A stretch of DNA of 64,000 bases, taken from contig QUOL01000017.1 of the NCBI GenBank assembly GCA_009761415.1, positions 310,001 to 374,000 on the forward strand. Direction: 5' to 3'. The first letter of the stretch is position 1. Every line of letters starts with the position of its first letter. Below, one piece after another: positions 11,847 to 25,045 of the stretch. The stretch comes from Sarcomyxa edulis. Taxonomy: Eukaryota; Basidiomycota; Agaricomycetes; Agaricales; Mycenaceae. The position numbers and the translations under genes were made by a program. A model generated the notes under the pieces. The model searched no databases. It was given only the letters and a program-made list of their open reading frames with translations, and was not told where the DNA came from.

Positions 11847-12333
11847 ATGTTCTCTAAAATCGCTATCATCTTCGCTGCCCTCTTCTTCGCTCTCCTCGCA
11901 TCTGCTGCTCCTGCCCCTGCCCTCGTCGCTCGCGGCGGCGTTTCTCAGTGCAACACTGGGACTTTGCAGTGCTGCAATTCCGTTCAATCATCCGATAGTA
12001 AACAAATGTCCGAGTTAATGGGTCTCCTCGGACTCGCCCTTACTGGCGTTGGCGCGGCGATTCCGATCGGTTTCACTTGCAGTCCTATCACAGCTGCTGG
12101 TGTTGCGAGTAACCAATGGTAAGTCTCAGTATATTTCGCCTCAGAAAAATATTGATTGAGAGTTTTGTACAGCACTCAACAGCCCGTCTGCTGCGAGAAC
12201 AATCAATTCAGTGAGCCCTTCGAGATATCATTCGAATTTTATCATTCGTTTCCCCAGGCTCGATTCTGACTTTATCCTTGTTATAGACGGTCTCGTTGCT
12301 ATGGGTTGCATGCCCGTCAGCATCGCCCTGTAA
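11847..12333 (+). CDS. class I hydrophobin
   Basis: Three exons (11847-12118, 12173-12210, 12287-12333) encode 118 aa. A signal peptide is clear (MFSKIAIIFAALFFALLASA). The eight cysteines follow the hydrophobin order: C-x6-CC (CNTGTLQCC), x34, C (FTC), x12, C, x5, CC (VCC), x12, C. The long gap between the third and fourth cysteine and the hydrophobic LMGLLGLALTGVGAAIPIG loop indicate class I. The secreted protein self-assembles at air-water interfaces and coats aerial hyphae or fruiting-body surfaces. A TATA box lies about 120 bp upstream. The second intron is flanked by FN and GL codons and is short, as in other Agaricomycete hydrophobins. Confidence 0.95.
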
Positions 12334-12873
12334 ACCGATCCACCGAAACCGGTCCGCAGCAGATGAAAATTGGAAGAGAAGTCTACGTGTTGCAGGACCT
12401 TCTTGGCTTGGGCTTGGTGGACTTTGACCTGACTTCGTGATTCGTCGGACATACGTACCCACATTCTTTTCTTGATACCTCGAAACTTTTTTCTTTCTAC
12501 AGTACTCTTATCCTTTTATTCCAATGAAATGTTGCAACTTTCATCCTTTTCAAATTTCTGCTTACATAGCGCCGAGTCAAGTCCTGCTTAAGCTACATCA
12601 TGAATTTGACTTTGTGCAAAATAGCGATAGCGACGCGTCGCGTCGCGTTCTGGTCACGTGGATCTGTCGGATCAGAACGACTTGAGATCGCGTCATTCCA
12701 GGCCGACTTCGGACTCGGAGACTTTTGGCGCCCACACTTTCAGCATCGGGACTTTGCTGGACGCTCGACAATCTTCTCTCTGGGGAGTCAGTCAGCCGCT
12801 TGAACGATCTGCTTCCAGTACGGGCCATCTCTGTGCATCAATAACGCGAAAATCTCGCTCTCAAAGTCGAACA
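12334..12873. other. intergenic, nothing recognised
   Basis: Hydrophobin 3' region. No exon or RNA gene recognised. Confidence 0.4.
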
Positions 12874-13725
12874 ATGGTGATAAAAATCGCCCCGAAATTC
12901 TACTATTCGCCACTCTCTGAGTTGCCTATAGAATTGATCGATGAAACAGTCTCCTTGGCCTTAGTCTCACACATCTTCCACTCCAATCCGTTCCGTAGCA
13001 TTCACGGAACTATCTCCCTGGACGGAACATCACTTGCTTGCATTATCAAATGATTCCGCACGCTTTCACAGAACCAATTGATCTCATCTCTGGAAGACTA
13101 CCTAGGCTACTATATCTCTCCATCACGAATATCTCGCGTTACGGAGCATGATACCCACCAGAGGTGAGCTCTAGCGTTGCTCGTTCGAGGTTGTATTCAA
13201 TTGGTTCCACATGGAGTCGCAGGAGATGATAGCTAACATCGGGCGTTCTCTGTCAGGATTCAGCGACCTTGAAGCGTTCTACGTCAAGCGCGCTTGCATG
13301 TTGGGAGCAGTAGCTGCCTTTAGTTCCACTATAGATCACGATTATGACACAGTAGTGGCATGGGGAACACATTGCCCGACTCTTGGGAAGTGTACAATAA
13401 GTAAAGTGACTTAGTTCTGAATGGTGCCTAAGCAACGCTGACGGTCCTTTCCAACTTTCAAGATGGACTCCAGTGGTTTCGGGCCCACAAAAACAAATAG
13501 ATTCCTGACGTGCCTACCCAACAAGGAAGACGATGTCTCACTCATAAGTGTGCTAGTACGGGGCAGTACGATGCATGGGATGAAGTCATCAACGCCATAT
13601 CACATCGGGCATTCAAGCTGTCTCCCAGAGACGCGCGGAAGCATATGCTAGCACTTGCAAGGTTAAGGAGGCTGGGGAAGCCTGAATCGGACTCTGGAAT
13701 CAGAATCCCCGATGAAGCAGCCTGA
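12874..13725 (+). pseudogene. F-box protein relic
   Basis: An F-box-like start is visible (LSELPIELIDETVSLALVSH, continuing HIFHSNPFRSI), but the domain is shortened and the frame stops at 13051-13053. Further plus-strand fragments follow in other frames: GFSDLEAFYVKRA near 13260 and a C-terminal piece YDAWDEVINAISHRAFKLS at 13575-13640, ending at 13725. The order F-box then leucine-rich-like body fits the large, rapidly decaying F-box family of mushroom genomes. An intact protein cannot be assembled without frame changes. Confidence 0.45.
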
Positions 13726-14250
13726 GGACCAACAGGAAGATGGAGCCTGAGATGGAGATGAAGTCCTTTTGGGATCTGGAGCGAGGATACAATTTACTAT
13801 CTAGTCTTCAGATATAATGATACTGTATGAGTCGTTCATCTTGAAGCTTGACCGGCTTGACCGTAAATGAATTAATAACCTCTTGAGCAACTCTTGAGTC
13901 GATGTCACACAGTCGCGGTCGCGTTTGTCACGAGCACCGACGTCACGGTTCTCTGACTCTCGTCCTGAACTACTTACTTACATAGCTCTTTTCCACAGTC
14001 AGGATCGAGGAAGGGCCTGTTTAACTCATCCTGGACATTTCCATACTTAGAAGCTAACATTGGAGGCGCAGTTCAATAGAAAACCGTGCGGAGTACACGA
14101 GGTGGGGAGCGCAGGCGCCATGTAAGTCGCATGAAAATGCATCAACTGAAACACCATACTCATCCGATTTTCAGCTCAGACTCATCTCTGTCATACCTAT
14201 AAGATAGGTTGCATTGATACGTACAACGCCGAATCGAGAGTAAGGCAGCC
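13726..14250. other. intergenic, nothing recognised
   Basis: Upstream region of the small membrane protein gene. No motif or gene supported. Confidence 0.4.
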
Positions 14251-14622
14251 ATGGCCATCCCCGGCCTAGTATTTCGGGGCATCCTGTACATCTGCTCTGT
14301 GAGCTCTCAGGCTATCTGTCACGATGTTATGAACTGTCGCTGACCGGCCCTCTAGATTCCATTCTACGTCATCCGAAAATTCATCTACCTGCTCTTCAAA
14401 CTCGCGTACTTCCTCCTGCTGATCCCGCTATACATTATCCAAGGCCTCGCCTTTTTGGGATACTACGTCTTTTTCGTCACTGTCGCGCTGCTATTCCTTT
14501 TTGCGTGCTTAGTGGCGTTCAACTACTACTATGGAGGCTCAGATCCTGAACCACCACAGCGGCCGGGTAGGAGGAGGTCAAGGATGCCTTCGACTTCGAG
14601 GTCGGAAGAGTCGGTTGATTGA
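14251..14622 (+). CDS. small predicted membrane protein
   Basis: Two exons (14251-14298 and 14356-14622) encode 104 aa. It starts MAIPGLVFRGILYICS. After a GTGAGC...TCTAG intron it continues with two closely spaced hydrophobic, aromatic-rich segments (IYLLFKLAYFLLLIPLYIIQ and YYVFFVTVALLFLFACLVAF), then a short basic, Ser/Arg-rich tail (RPGRRRSRMPSTSRSEESVD). The hydrophobic hairpin followed by a polar cytosolic-like tail suggests an integral membrane protein, perhaps of the endoplasmic reticulum. No family is recognised. The good codon continuity across the intron and the clean start support a real gene. Confidence 0.6.
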
Positions 14623-15272
14623 GATCGTTGGCGTTGCGATACAAGTACGTCGCAGATATGCTATCCTTATGATTGAAATCAATAGCCATACTCATAATAT
14701 CATCTGAAGGTACACTATTGCGTCGATGCTTGGGTCTATTTCAATCGAAATCAAAAGTCATTTTGTTGTATCATCGTATTCGTCAAAAGTATCATAAACA
14801 CCCAGAAAACATCATTTAATCCGTGTACCTTATTCTCCTGCCCTACTTCACTGATGATGAGGCATACTAGACCCTCATACTTATTTCCGAAACTCTCGTT
14901 GATCTCGAACAAGCCGGACAGAACACCATATACCCAAATTTCACCTAAAATGCTTGCAACTCCATCAATCCTCCATCTGCTAGATCTGCTAAATCTACAC
15001 AAACTTGCGCGAAAGTGTACATCCGTACTTCAACGTTCCGTACGCGATGACCACCTGTCACACACACGCGCCCTGAGAGGATGGCCTGTCCTCTGTTCCG
15101 CTCAACGGAGCACCTCTTTCCTCACTTCACCCAATACTCCGAAGCTGCATCTTCAAATATTGCTATGTGCAAGAATCCCACCAGAAAGCGGGGAAATATC
15201 GATAAAACGTCCTTTTCGTTTGGCATAATGATCAGAGGTAAAGATCACTTCGTCCCGTCTGATGCATCACTG
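14623..15272. other. intergenic, nothing recognised
   Basis: Convergent spacer between two candidate small membrane proteins. Only short frames are present. Confidence 0.35.
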
Positions 15273-15611
15273 CTACATGGCTGTTTTTGTATCCTCTAGG
15301 CAGGGATCGGGACGGATCAAGATTGTAGCATCGCTGTTGATGTCCTTCTGCTGTCCTCCGCTCTCCAAGTCCGTCTCACTTCCCACCGTGACCACGCGCC
15401 AACATCCATAGAGTACACCCAAAACAGCGAAGGTCAGAGCCGTAAAGACAGTTGTGATGAAGAGCAACTCGATCGATTCGACTTGAAGACGAGGAACGGA
15501 AATCGGTACGGTAAATCGCAAGAACAGGAAGGAGAGGAGCACTGTGCGTATGAATTCGCGGATAACAAATCGTACTGTGAGCGTTTCTGATTCCATCGTG
15601 GGGTATCCCAA
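15273..15611 (-). CDS. possible small two-TM membrane protein
   Basis: An open frame of 112 codons contains two hydrophobic segments (FIRTVLLSFLFLRFTVPISV and IELLFITTVFTALTFAVLGV, followed by LYGCWRVV) and a polar acidic C-terminus (LESGGQQKDINSDAT). No homologue is recognised and upstream exons may be missing. Support is limited to length, hydrophobicity pattern and the membrane-like tail, so it may be accidental. Confidence 0.35.
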   Translation of the reverse strand: MGYPTMESETLTVRFVIREFIRTVLLSFLFLRFTVPISVPRLQVESIELLFITTVFTALTFAVLGVLYGCWRVVTVGSETDLESGGQQKDINSDATILIRPDPCLEDTKTAM

Positions 15612-18600
15612 GTGAGTTTCGCCAAAGTCAAGTTGTGGAGGATACTGCTCGATGCGCTGGAACTTTGCTTTGCGCTGTCAGCTCACGGTCACATCAGACC
15701 GCGTAGTCGAATCTCCTTCAGAAGCATCGACTATCATTCACATCAATGATCGCGTGGGAAAGTCTGGGTAGTCATTCATTATAAGTACCGTGGTAACGCT
15801 TCCAGTCCTAAACTAAGGCCTATCGTCACTTATCAAGGTTTCAGTAGAAAGGAACATGACGTCGTTCACATTCGTATCGACGAGGGCATGAACATGTAAT
15901 ATTCGTAACATCCCACGACGGGCTGTTGCCCCCTCGAGTCGTGGATTCTGATTGTCCGATTTTCGACTAGCAAAGTCGCCCATCCCCATCGTTGAATGAC
16001 AGAGTCATGCTAAGCCCTTCATCAAGTTTCATTTCATCAGTTGAGTCCAAAGCTTTGTATCTGTCACTGCCAGGCCGTATCGCGCTCGTTGACCTTTTTG
16101 CTGTCAATGGATGCTCAATAGATCCCAGAATCCTATAACTGTCCTGAGAACGGGTCGAGCCAATCGGGGTTACGGGAATGTATACCTACTGTGTATGACC
16201 CACAAGGAGTTCTCGACGAGCCAACCGGAACGAGGAAATCGACGAACCTGGAGAACATCAGTGGCAGTGGCTTGCGGCGGAGGAAAGCCATCGGCAGCGA
16301 GCGGAGTTAGTGGAATTGTTTGGACGCAATGGTGCTGCCAAACTCCCACTCGGCTATTGGTGGGCGGGCATCTTGCGGACATCCATCACGAATCGACGAC
16401 GTCGCAAGTTTGCAAATTACTCTAAGGACTTCTCGTTTGATGTCCTTCGGTCCACGTGGACATTACATGATAGGTACATCTCCAGACACCCACAAGAAAT
16501 GGACGTCCACTCATGCCAGTATACAGCCACACGGCGCGCCCAGACACATCGGATCTATATCCATCGTCAAGTCTTGGCAGAGCTTGTGTCGCCCAGTGGC
16601 CATGAGGTAAATACGCCGCATGTGCTCTCCATGTGTCTCATCCTCTCGTAGTCTTCCAAACCCCGAATCTCCATACGAGTCGTGCATGTTCATTGCATGT
16701 GAATTAATTTCAATACGGGCTACCTGTTACCGAGGTGCGATTGAGCGACGAGGGCGAGCCTCTCGACGCCGGACGGGCTGGAGTCGGTTTCTTGTCACTG
16801 CGCGACATAACCATCAACAAACCTAAATCTTCCCCTGTCGGGACGCCACCCCCAGAGGCGTTCGAGACCGAGGGGCCCGATCCTGGACCGACGAATTCAT
16901 TTGTTTTTCTCACCACCACGACACCTCCATTCACGGTCCTTTCAACTGTGGCGTCCGCGTCACTACTAAGCAGCAGTTATGCTGGTTGTGTACGCATAAT
17001 GAGACCGAATGAGACCCAGGAATCAAGCTCGCACCGACGGCATCCTCTGACTCGAAAATGCTAGAACGATCTCTTTTTCTCTCCTATTTATTTTTTCGTC
17101 GGATGTCCTCCCCGAACGGCGTCCGTCCTGAATATCAACTTTGTATGTCTGTCTTTCTGGACACAACTTTTTGGACCAACGCCACCTCATCTCAATTGTC
17201 AAATCCTGAGATTCCAGGTCTGTGAGGCCTCAGTTGCTCCGGACTTTCTCGTTCTCCACTTGCATTACGTTCTCATTTCCTCCTAGTCCTCGAGGAATAC
17301 AACAATTCAGCAACGCCATCATCTAATTTTCTCTCGGGATCCTTCGGCTTTTATCGCGATCATTCCTAATTCTTTGCAAGCATGCCAGCAAGGCCGATCC
17401 GGATGTCGACATCGAATCTCATAATACCCCGGATATATAATTTTTGAAAGTGGAGAGTTCATGCCGGCGATTGAAGTCTTTAAATAGAGATCCCTCCTTC
17501 ACTGCGCGGTACCAATATGAAACGCGAAAGGAACGCCGGATTTGAGCTGCGCTCGTCCGAGTCACGACACGGAGTTGCTTAGACTTTGTACAGTAGAAAT
17601 TGTAACATGTCCACTTGCGTCTTCCAGGACTTTCATCAAATTTGTAGATTCTGAGGTTTGTTTAGCAATACCATCGAGTTGTTTATTCAATAATCAATAA
17701 TAAGTATCCACCGGACGCTTCCCGTACAGCTGCAGAAGCACCGGCCGCTGAGCGACCTGCACCGTTGCGTTGCTAGCCGTTGTAGGGCGTTGCCGCATGA
17801 CTGACCGAGTATTATCCTCTGATGTCTGGATTGAGAAGATCTGAAGAAGCAAAGAGAAGAATTTCGATCAAGATCTGTCAGACATCGTCCACATGCTGTG
17901 GGGTAGTGGTCATGTCTTCAGGGAATTTTCAGGGGAAGAGCGATAAGAGAATTCAGCGGCAAGGTAATGATTTTAATTGAGAGTCAGTGTTGACTTGAAG
18001 ACATGTTACATGCGAATGAACGATAGAGACAAGGCAATGAAGGGAAAGACTTGGCAGAGAGATGAGCCAGAATTCGGGTACAATGGAACCATATGCAGCT
18101 CTCGCAAGCGTATCGCCGAATAGCATGGTCCGCATTATGGCGTTATCGTGTTGATGGATTGCATTGTATGTGGACTGGTGCGAACCACTCAAAGGCCATG
18201 ACACCGAGTTGGAGACCACATGACGATCAGAGACCCACGGGTTGGACCTCGTTGGATTACATACGACTTCCATATGCGATGTGATGCGAGAATAGAGGAC
18301 TGGGATAGCAAAAGGTGGAAGATAACGGCGTTCGCTGGCTTTGATTTAAATTTGGCCGCTGAGCCTCCAAGAAAAAAGGGGAAAGGACTGGGGTATTTTA
18401 TGAAGGTTGGGAAGTATCTTCGGTGGTTCTGGCACCTTTATAGAGTATATATAAGAGGGGGACAGGAAGCATATCTTGGAGACGAAGAAAGTTTGGTTCC
18501 GGGCGCGAAAACATTGCCGCGTTGGTGGATAGGCACATCAATCAAGAAAGGCGATCGATAGACTCAAACGATAAGGCCTTCCAACTCCTGTGCCATATGG

Positions 18601-18776
18601 ACCACCGGCTTGCCTGGATGTTTGCATCTGCCCTTGCTTTGGAGTATAAAAATGCGACAACGGTTCTCCCCGTCCGTTTCCCGAGGTTGCTTCTTTCCGT
18701 CCCCACTCCGCAAGCTTTCGAGCCTTTACAAGCAAACCCAGTCCATCGCTAGCTATCTTACCGAGCAGCAACAATC
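15612..18776. other. 3.2-kb gene-poor stretch; POT promoter at right end
   Basis: Contains several 60-113 codon frames with no domain resemblance. A 113-codon Trp-rich frame at 18220-18561 was considered and not accepted. Two TATA-like sites occur, AGTATATATAAGAG at about 18445 and GGAGTATAAAAATG at about 18640. The second lies about 135 bp before the POT start codon and is its likely core promoter. Confidence 0.4.
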
Positions 18777-21341
18777 ATGGCTGGCCTCGAAGCTGATACG
18801 GCCATCTTCGCCGGTCTCGCCGAGTCCAAGAAGACTGATTTCGAATACGAGAAAAAGCAGCACTCGACCTCTGTCGACCATGTCACCGACTCGACTGACC
18901 ACGAGCTCGATGGCATCCACGACGGGTTGGAGTTCCCCACCGAAGAGGAGAAATTGACTCTACGACGGGTGTCCGATACCATACCATGGAATGCCTACTG
19001 TGAGTCACGAACTTTCAACGATTTTTTTTTTCGAAACAATGTGGCTCATACCTGGAAATAGCAATTGCCTTTGTTGAAACGGCTGAACGTTTCTCAGTGA
19101 GTTGTTTTTGCACGCCTTCCACGTCACCGAGGGCATTCACTGATCACCGTCTTCTAGTTTTATGGTGATTTTATTTCGTGCATCGCAGACGAAGTTTGAA
19201 GCTGATGTGTGACGTGTGACATCCAGGATCTAGCGTCGTTTTCGTGAGTTTTTTTTCCTACCTCCTACTAATCCACCATGCCTGAACTCACCTCGCTTTC
19301 AAGACTAATTTCATTCAACAACCCCTCCCCGACGGTTCACATACAGGTGCCGGAGGTGCTCATGGCCAATCGGGTGCCCTCGGCCTTGGCCAGCAAGCGT
19401 CTACCGGTCTTACTACCTTCTACCAGTTCTGGTGCTACATTACACCACTAGGCGGCGCTTACATCGCAGATACCTACCTCGGTCGTTATACCACCATCGC
19501 CTGGTCTGTCTTGGTCATCATCATCGGCCATATCATCATGATCGTCTCTTCCGTTCCTGGCGTCATTGAGAAATCGAGCGCCGTGGGCGCCTTCGCAGTA
19601 GCTCTAAGTGAGTGTCGGGATGCAAATTATCTCAGGCTGTCACTGATCATATCTTCTGCAGTTATAATGGGTATCGGTACCGGCGGTTTCAAAGCCAATA
19701 TCTCTCCTTTGATCGCTGAGCAGTACAAGATCACCAAACTATTCGTGAAAACTCTGAAGAGCGGCGAGCGAGTGATTGTCGATCCCGCACTCACAACCGG
19801 AAGGATTTACATGGTACAGTCCAAATCTAGTCATTTTTCCGTTCCGTAGTACTCATTGATGTGATTGTTGGTTCCTTTCAGTGGTTCTACTTCGTCATCA
19901 ACGTCGGAGCTTTGATTGGTCAAATCTCCATGACCTATGCTGAAAAGGTACGCTTTGATTGTAACCCGATCGCACGCTCAGCAAATTGACAATTGAGTAG
20001 TATATTGGTTTCTGGCTGGCTTACACACTCCCAACCATTGTCTTCTTGTTCTGCCCATTCGTCCTGCTCTACGGTCGTAACCGATACATCAAATCCCCAC
20101 CCACCGGCTCCGTTCTTGCAGCTTCGATCCGTATCTTCCGTTACTCTTCAAGAGGGCGTTGGAGTTGGAACCCCGTCAAATGTTGGCGACAAATGAATGA
20201 ACCTGGATTCTGGGAAGCATCAAAACCAAGTAATCTCAAGGCCGAAGATCGACCAGCGTGGATGACTTTTGACGATGTCTGGGTCGATGAAGTTAAGAGA
20301 GGTTTCAAAGCCTGTGCTGTCTTCTGCTGGTTCCCTATTTATTGTATGTCAATCCCTCCATTCTTCCAACTCCGTTGTCCGTCGTTAATCATTTTGCAGG
20401 GTTGACATACAACCAGCTTAACAACAATCTAACGTCCCAAGCCGCGACGATGTCAACGCATGGTTTACCCAATGATATTCTCTCCAATCTTGACCCATTC
20501 GCACTCATCATCTTCATCCCTGTTTGCGATCGACTCGTACGTTGCTCATCATTGCATTATGATTCGAAAGTCAACTGATTGACTCGTCACTCTCAGCTTT
20601 ACCCCGCACTGCGCCGCGCTGGTATTAACTTTACGCCACTGAAGAAGATCGGTTTCGGTTTCTTCGTTGGTTCCGCTGCCATGGTCTGGGCTGCTGGTCA
20701 GTCATTTACGACTTCTCTCATCGTTTGATGCTCATCTGTCTTCTCCAATAGTCGTCCAAGCCTACGTCTACAGGACTAATCCCTGTGGCAACAAGGCAGC
20801 TACTTGCGAGGATGCTGATGGTCACTCCCTCGTATCTCCTCTCAACGTATGGATACAAACCGGATCGTGCGTCAATTTTCCACCTCTTTAATCATGACTT
20901 TCATATTGACATTTGACACGCGTCCTCTAGTTATGTCCTCCTCGCTTTCAGCGAGATTTTCGCCTCTATCACCGGACTGGAATATGCGTTCACGAAAGCA
21001 CCAACGAACATGCGTTCGGTGGTCATGTCCGTCTTCCTATTCATGACTGCTATATCTTCTGCCATCGGAGAGGCTTTCGTCTGTGCGTATAAACATACCC
21101 TTTCTCATATATTCTTTGGTATTTATCCTCTTCTTCTCATGCAGCTCTCTCTGTCGACCCCCTGCTCATCTGGAACTACGGTGTTATGGGTGTCCTCGCT
21201 TTTATCGCCGGTACCTTCTTCTGGATAACGACACGGTCGCTCGACAGGCAAGAGGACGAGCTCAACCAACTGGGAGAAGACGATGCCATTCTCGAGGATC
21301 CTCGCCATCCACGCCATCACGATACCGAAGAGAAACTATGA
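18777..21341 (+). CDS. PTR2: POT/PTR2-family proton-coupled oligopeptide transporter
   Basis: A multi-exon gene encoding roughly 580-600 aa with about 12 membrane segments. After a polar, acidic N-terminus (residues 1-70) comes the family motif ETAERFSFYG, split by introns. TYLGRYTTIAWSVLVIIIGH and GIGTGGFKANISPLIAEQ (the PTR2 signature) follow, then WFYFVINVGALIGQISM and, in the C-terminal half, WLTYNQLNNNL and NPCGNKAATCEDADG. It stops after HHDTEEKL. It imports di- and tripeptides at the plasma membrane with protons. The start MAGLEADTAIFAGLAESKK fits the family. Introns are numerous and around 50-60 nt. Regulation is probably at a TATA-type promoter near 18640. Confidence 0.92.
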
Positions 21342-22555
21342 TGACTCCCTTACCCTTCGCGATGTTTCTTTATTTTTTTATGTGTACGTTTCTTGGTTCT
21401 GGGCGAGTTGAGGGAGGGGAGCGAGAGGCGGGGGATATCCACGATCTATCCACGATGTATAATGATCGCATTTGTCGTATAGATTATTCTCTAAACGATT
21501 AATCTCAGGACAGCACTTGTAATATCTTTCGTGGGCGTTGGCACGCTGAGAGTGTCCCAGAATGAGGCCTTTACCGCAGACTAGAGGAGGCTGGAGAATG
21601 TTATGCATTCAAAGGCTGTGCTCGGCATTGTGGGTACATTGTATGGCTCGAGTCGTTGAGGCTCGGGATTACGAGAAGCCATGTGCATTCCCTCCAAATG
21701 CAAACACAATTGACTTGACGGGATGATTTCTGCGAGCCGTCTAAACCTGTCTGATGGCCAATGTGGAGCATAGACGAGGCTCGCAAAAATGCTCAGGAGA
21801 AGTTCTGAGAACCTAGGAACCAGTCGTCAATCAGGAAGTCGCGTCTGAATGATAATTGTCGATTCTGATATGATATCACAGCGCGTTCTAGGAAACGCTC
21901 TTTGACCAGGTTGATCGGTAGCATTATGGAGGAATTACACGTCTCGAGCGTCCAGACCAAGTCTACTGACCTCTTGTCTGCTTACCTTTCAATTTCTGCG
22001 AGTCTGGAAACCATACATGCTGGATTATGCCTGCTCGCTAAGCTGAAAGGTGTGGCCCTCCCTAGTGTTTAACAATGGAATGAGGAGGGTATCTGGTCTA
22101 ATTTCAAGGCACGAAAATATTAGCAGCTCGCGGAGTTACGCGTCCATCGCCGAGGTTGTGACAAGTTGAGACAATCGCGTGATGTTACGAAACCGAGTCA
22201 CCTGTCCGTCGACGCATGCGCGCGAGCCAGCCTTGCGCCCACAGATGACCGTCTGGATGCCACTATCCTTGGATTGTAGGTATGATGGATCTTGGATGCA
22301 TCAAAATCTCTTCCCAGAGGTGTCTCCCATCAACATTCTTGATACCTCGTTCCCCATTCTGATAGGTTCATCTAGGTCAGAAGACACATCCTCGCACTCA
22401 ATGTTATGAGGGTTTTTATGCGATATTATGAGCCGGACCGACCGTTTAACGACCGAAAACTATAAAACATTCGGTCTGACGAAGCCAGGACGTCTTTTCT
22501 TACTGCGTGCTTTCAACGTCTAAAAATTCGAAGTGCTCGAAGACAAGTTGTTGCG
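21342..22555. other. intergenic with MFS transporter promoter
   Basis: No exon recognised. A TATA-like ACTATAAAAC at about 22458 sits some 95 bp before the MFS start codon. Confidence 0.45.
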
Positions 22556-25045
22556 ATGGGCAAAGGTGTAAGTAGCTCTTTTCAGGTTCTGTTACATTAT
22601 ATCTACCTGACAGTATGCCGCACAGTATAATGCGCGGATCGCCTCCAACCCTGTACGTCTTTGCAAAGAGTCTTTATCGTAGTCTTCCTGACTGAAAATT
22701 GTACAGTATGTCGTAGGATCTTTCGCATGTATCGGCGGAGGTCTATTCGGCTTGGACATCTCGTCTATGTCCGCGGTGCTCAGCGTAAGATACAACGTCT
22801 CACGAAATCAAAGCCTCATCCTGACGCTTGCTTTATAGAATGACGCTTACAAAAACACATTCCACAACGTGAGTTTTCGCATTGTCAATTCTCTACGGGA
22901 ACATATGACTCTAATGACAAATATTGGTAGCCTGGACCTAATGCTCAAGGTGCTATCGTAGCATCTATGCCTGCAGGATCTCTCGTCGGCGCCCTTCTTG
23001 TCACCTACCTTGCAGATAGAGTAGGGCGCAAGAAGACCGTTATTCTCGCCGGCATTATTTGGGTCATAGGTTCTATTCTACAATGTGCCAGTGTGGTGAG
23101 TTGTCAAGCCGGGATCTCGGATGATATGTTCATGTTATTCACTCGACTTCTTTCGCTCCAGAATCGTGGTATGCTGGTGGTAGGACGAATCATCTCCGGT
23201 CTCTCAGTTGGTATTTCTTCTGCTGTTGTGCCTATATACCAATCGGAAATCACCGCACCTGCAATTCGAGGGCGTATGGTGTCTCTACAACAATGGTTCG
23301 CATGACCTTCACTAGCGCCGATGCGTATCATATTGACTGGCAGCATAGGGCGATCACTTGGGGTATCTTGATCCAGTACTTTATTGCCTTTGGATGTTCG
23401 TACATTGACGGGACGGCTTCCTTCCGAATTCCATGGGGTCTGCAGATGATACCTGCCATTATCCTGAGGTGAAGCGCTGTTCACGCGACCGTCATTGTTT
23501 TGCAAGCATTGACTCCGTTTCAGTCTAGGCATGCTGATTTTCCCTGAGAGTCCAAGGTGGCTTTTCGATCAGAATAGGGAAGCCGAGGCTTTGGAGATCC
23601 TCGCGGATCTACACGGCGGAGGCAACCAATCTGACGAACTCGTCGTACTGGAATTCGAGGAAATCAAGCAACAGGTACATAACACGTTCGTCTATCGCCT
23701 TGCGTCTCACTCATCCGTCTGCCTTCTCTAGGTTTACTTCGAACGGACGGAAGGAGCAAAATCATGGTTCGATCTGCTCAAGCCGGGTGTACTCCGCCGT
23801 GTCGGTCTGGGCGCATCCTTACAGATGTGGTCTCAACTTTCCGGGATGAACATCATGATGTACGTACCCTAGTCACTCTGGCTACAGCAAATCTTACACG
23901 CCGTTGATAGGTACTACATTATCTACGTCTTCCAAGGCGCAGGTCTTACTGGCCGTCGTGGAAACCTCATCGCTGATTCTGTCCAATACGTCTTGAATGT
24001 CCTGCTCACTAGTAAGCCTTTGTATCCAAGCGCTTGCATGTGTGCTCTGAGCTGACCGTGCTTCCATCAAGTTCCTGCTATTATCTACATTGACAAATGG
24101 GGTCGTCGACCAATGCTCATCATCGGAACACTCGTTATGGGCTTCTGGCTTGCGCTCGTCGGAGGTCTACAAGCTCGTTTTGGAGCATGGGGAGATGTTG
24201 ATGGATCTCGTAAGTTCTTCCCTCGTTTGTCTGTGTGCTTGGGTTCACGAGGCTTGGTAGGTGTGTGGGTCATCACTGATAATCAGCCTGCGACCAGGGC
24301 TATCATTGTTTCCTCGTATCTATTTGTCTGCAGGTGGGGTCATTCATCGCAATCCTCCGCCCTCGTTCTTACGATGTGTTGCGTCCGAACAGTTTCGCTA
24401 TATCCATGGGTCCAATATCTTGGACGTATCCAGCTGAGATCTTCCCGATGAAGGTGAATTTTTACCTACGCTTGTCGGTCCGTGTCTACTCCAGCTACTT
24501 AACACTATGACAGGTCCGGGCCAAGGCCGTCTCGTTGGCTACTAGCACGAACTGGTGCGTAATATCTACGCTCAAGTTCGAGTTACGATCAAGGCTCATC
24601 GTCCACCTTGTCGATTCTATAGGGTGTTTAACTTCGCACTAGCATGGGCTGTCCCTCCCGGTCTCTCTTCCATCGCTTGGAAGACCTACTTCATCTTCGC
24701 CACGTTCAACTTCGCGGCGTGTATCCAGTACGTTCATATCTTCGTTGATGTCTTTGATCGTTGCTTGATACTGCAACACAGCATCTTCTTCATGTTCCCA
24801 GAGACTAAACAGCGTACACTGGAAGAAGTCGAAGAGATCTTCAATCAAGGCCACATCTTCACCGCTTGGAACGTCAAGTCGGATGTTGGAAAGAAGACCC
24901 TTGCTGATGTGGTTGGTAAAGGGAAGGAACACGCGGTAAGCTCGTTACATTTCTTGGTCAGTACGTCTCTAATATCTACGATATTATCTAGCACGAGGAG
25001 CACGAGGAGCATTATACTGAACATGATGAGAAGAGCTCGGCATGA
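22556..25045 (+). CDS. MFS sugar transporter
   Basis: A many-exon gene encoding about 540 aa of the fungal sugar porter family. It starts MGKG and continues YAAQYNARIASNP and SFACIGGGLFGLDISSMSAV (first helix). Diagnostic motifs appear in order: LADRVGRKKTVILAG (loop 2-3), VGRIISGLSVGISSAVVPIY with SEITAPAIRGRMVS, PESPRWLFDQNREAEAL (end of helix 6), WSQLSGMNIMMYYIIYVFQG (helix 7), IDKWGRRPMLI (loop 8-9), and FFMFPETKQRTLEEVEEIF (end of helix 12). It stops after HDEKSSA. It transports hexoses or related polyols across the plasma membrane; specificity is not visible. The loop-2 segment is followed by a long exon split, and the intron before SFAISMGPISWTYPAEIFP has a GTGGGG donor. Confidence 0.92.

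Noticed and set aside
18220..18561. 113-codon Trp-rich frame upstream of the POT gene
   Set aside because: No homology or codon pattern support, and it overlaps the likely POT promoter and a TATA-like site.
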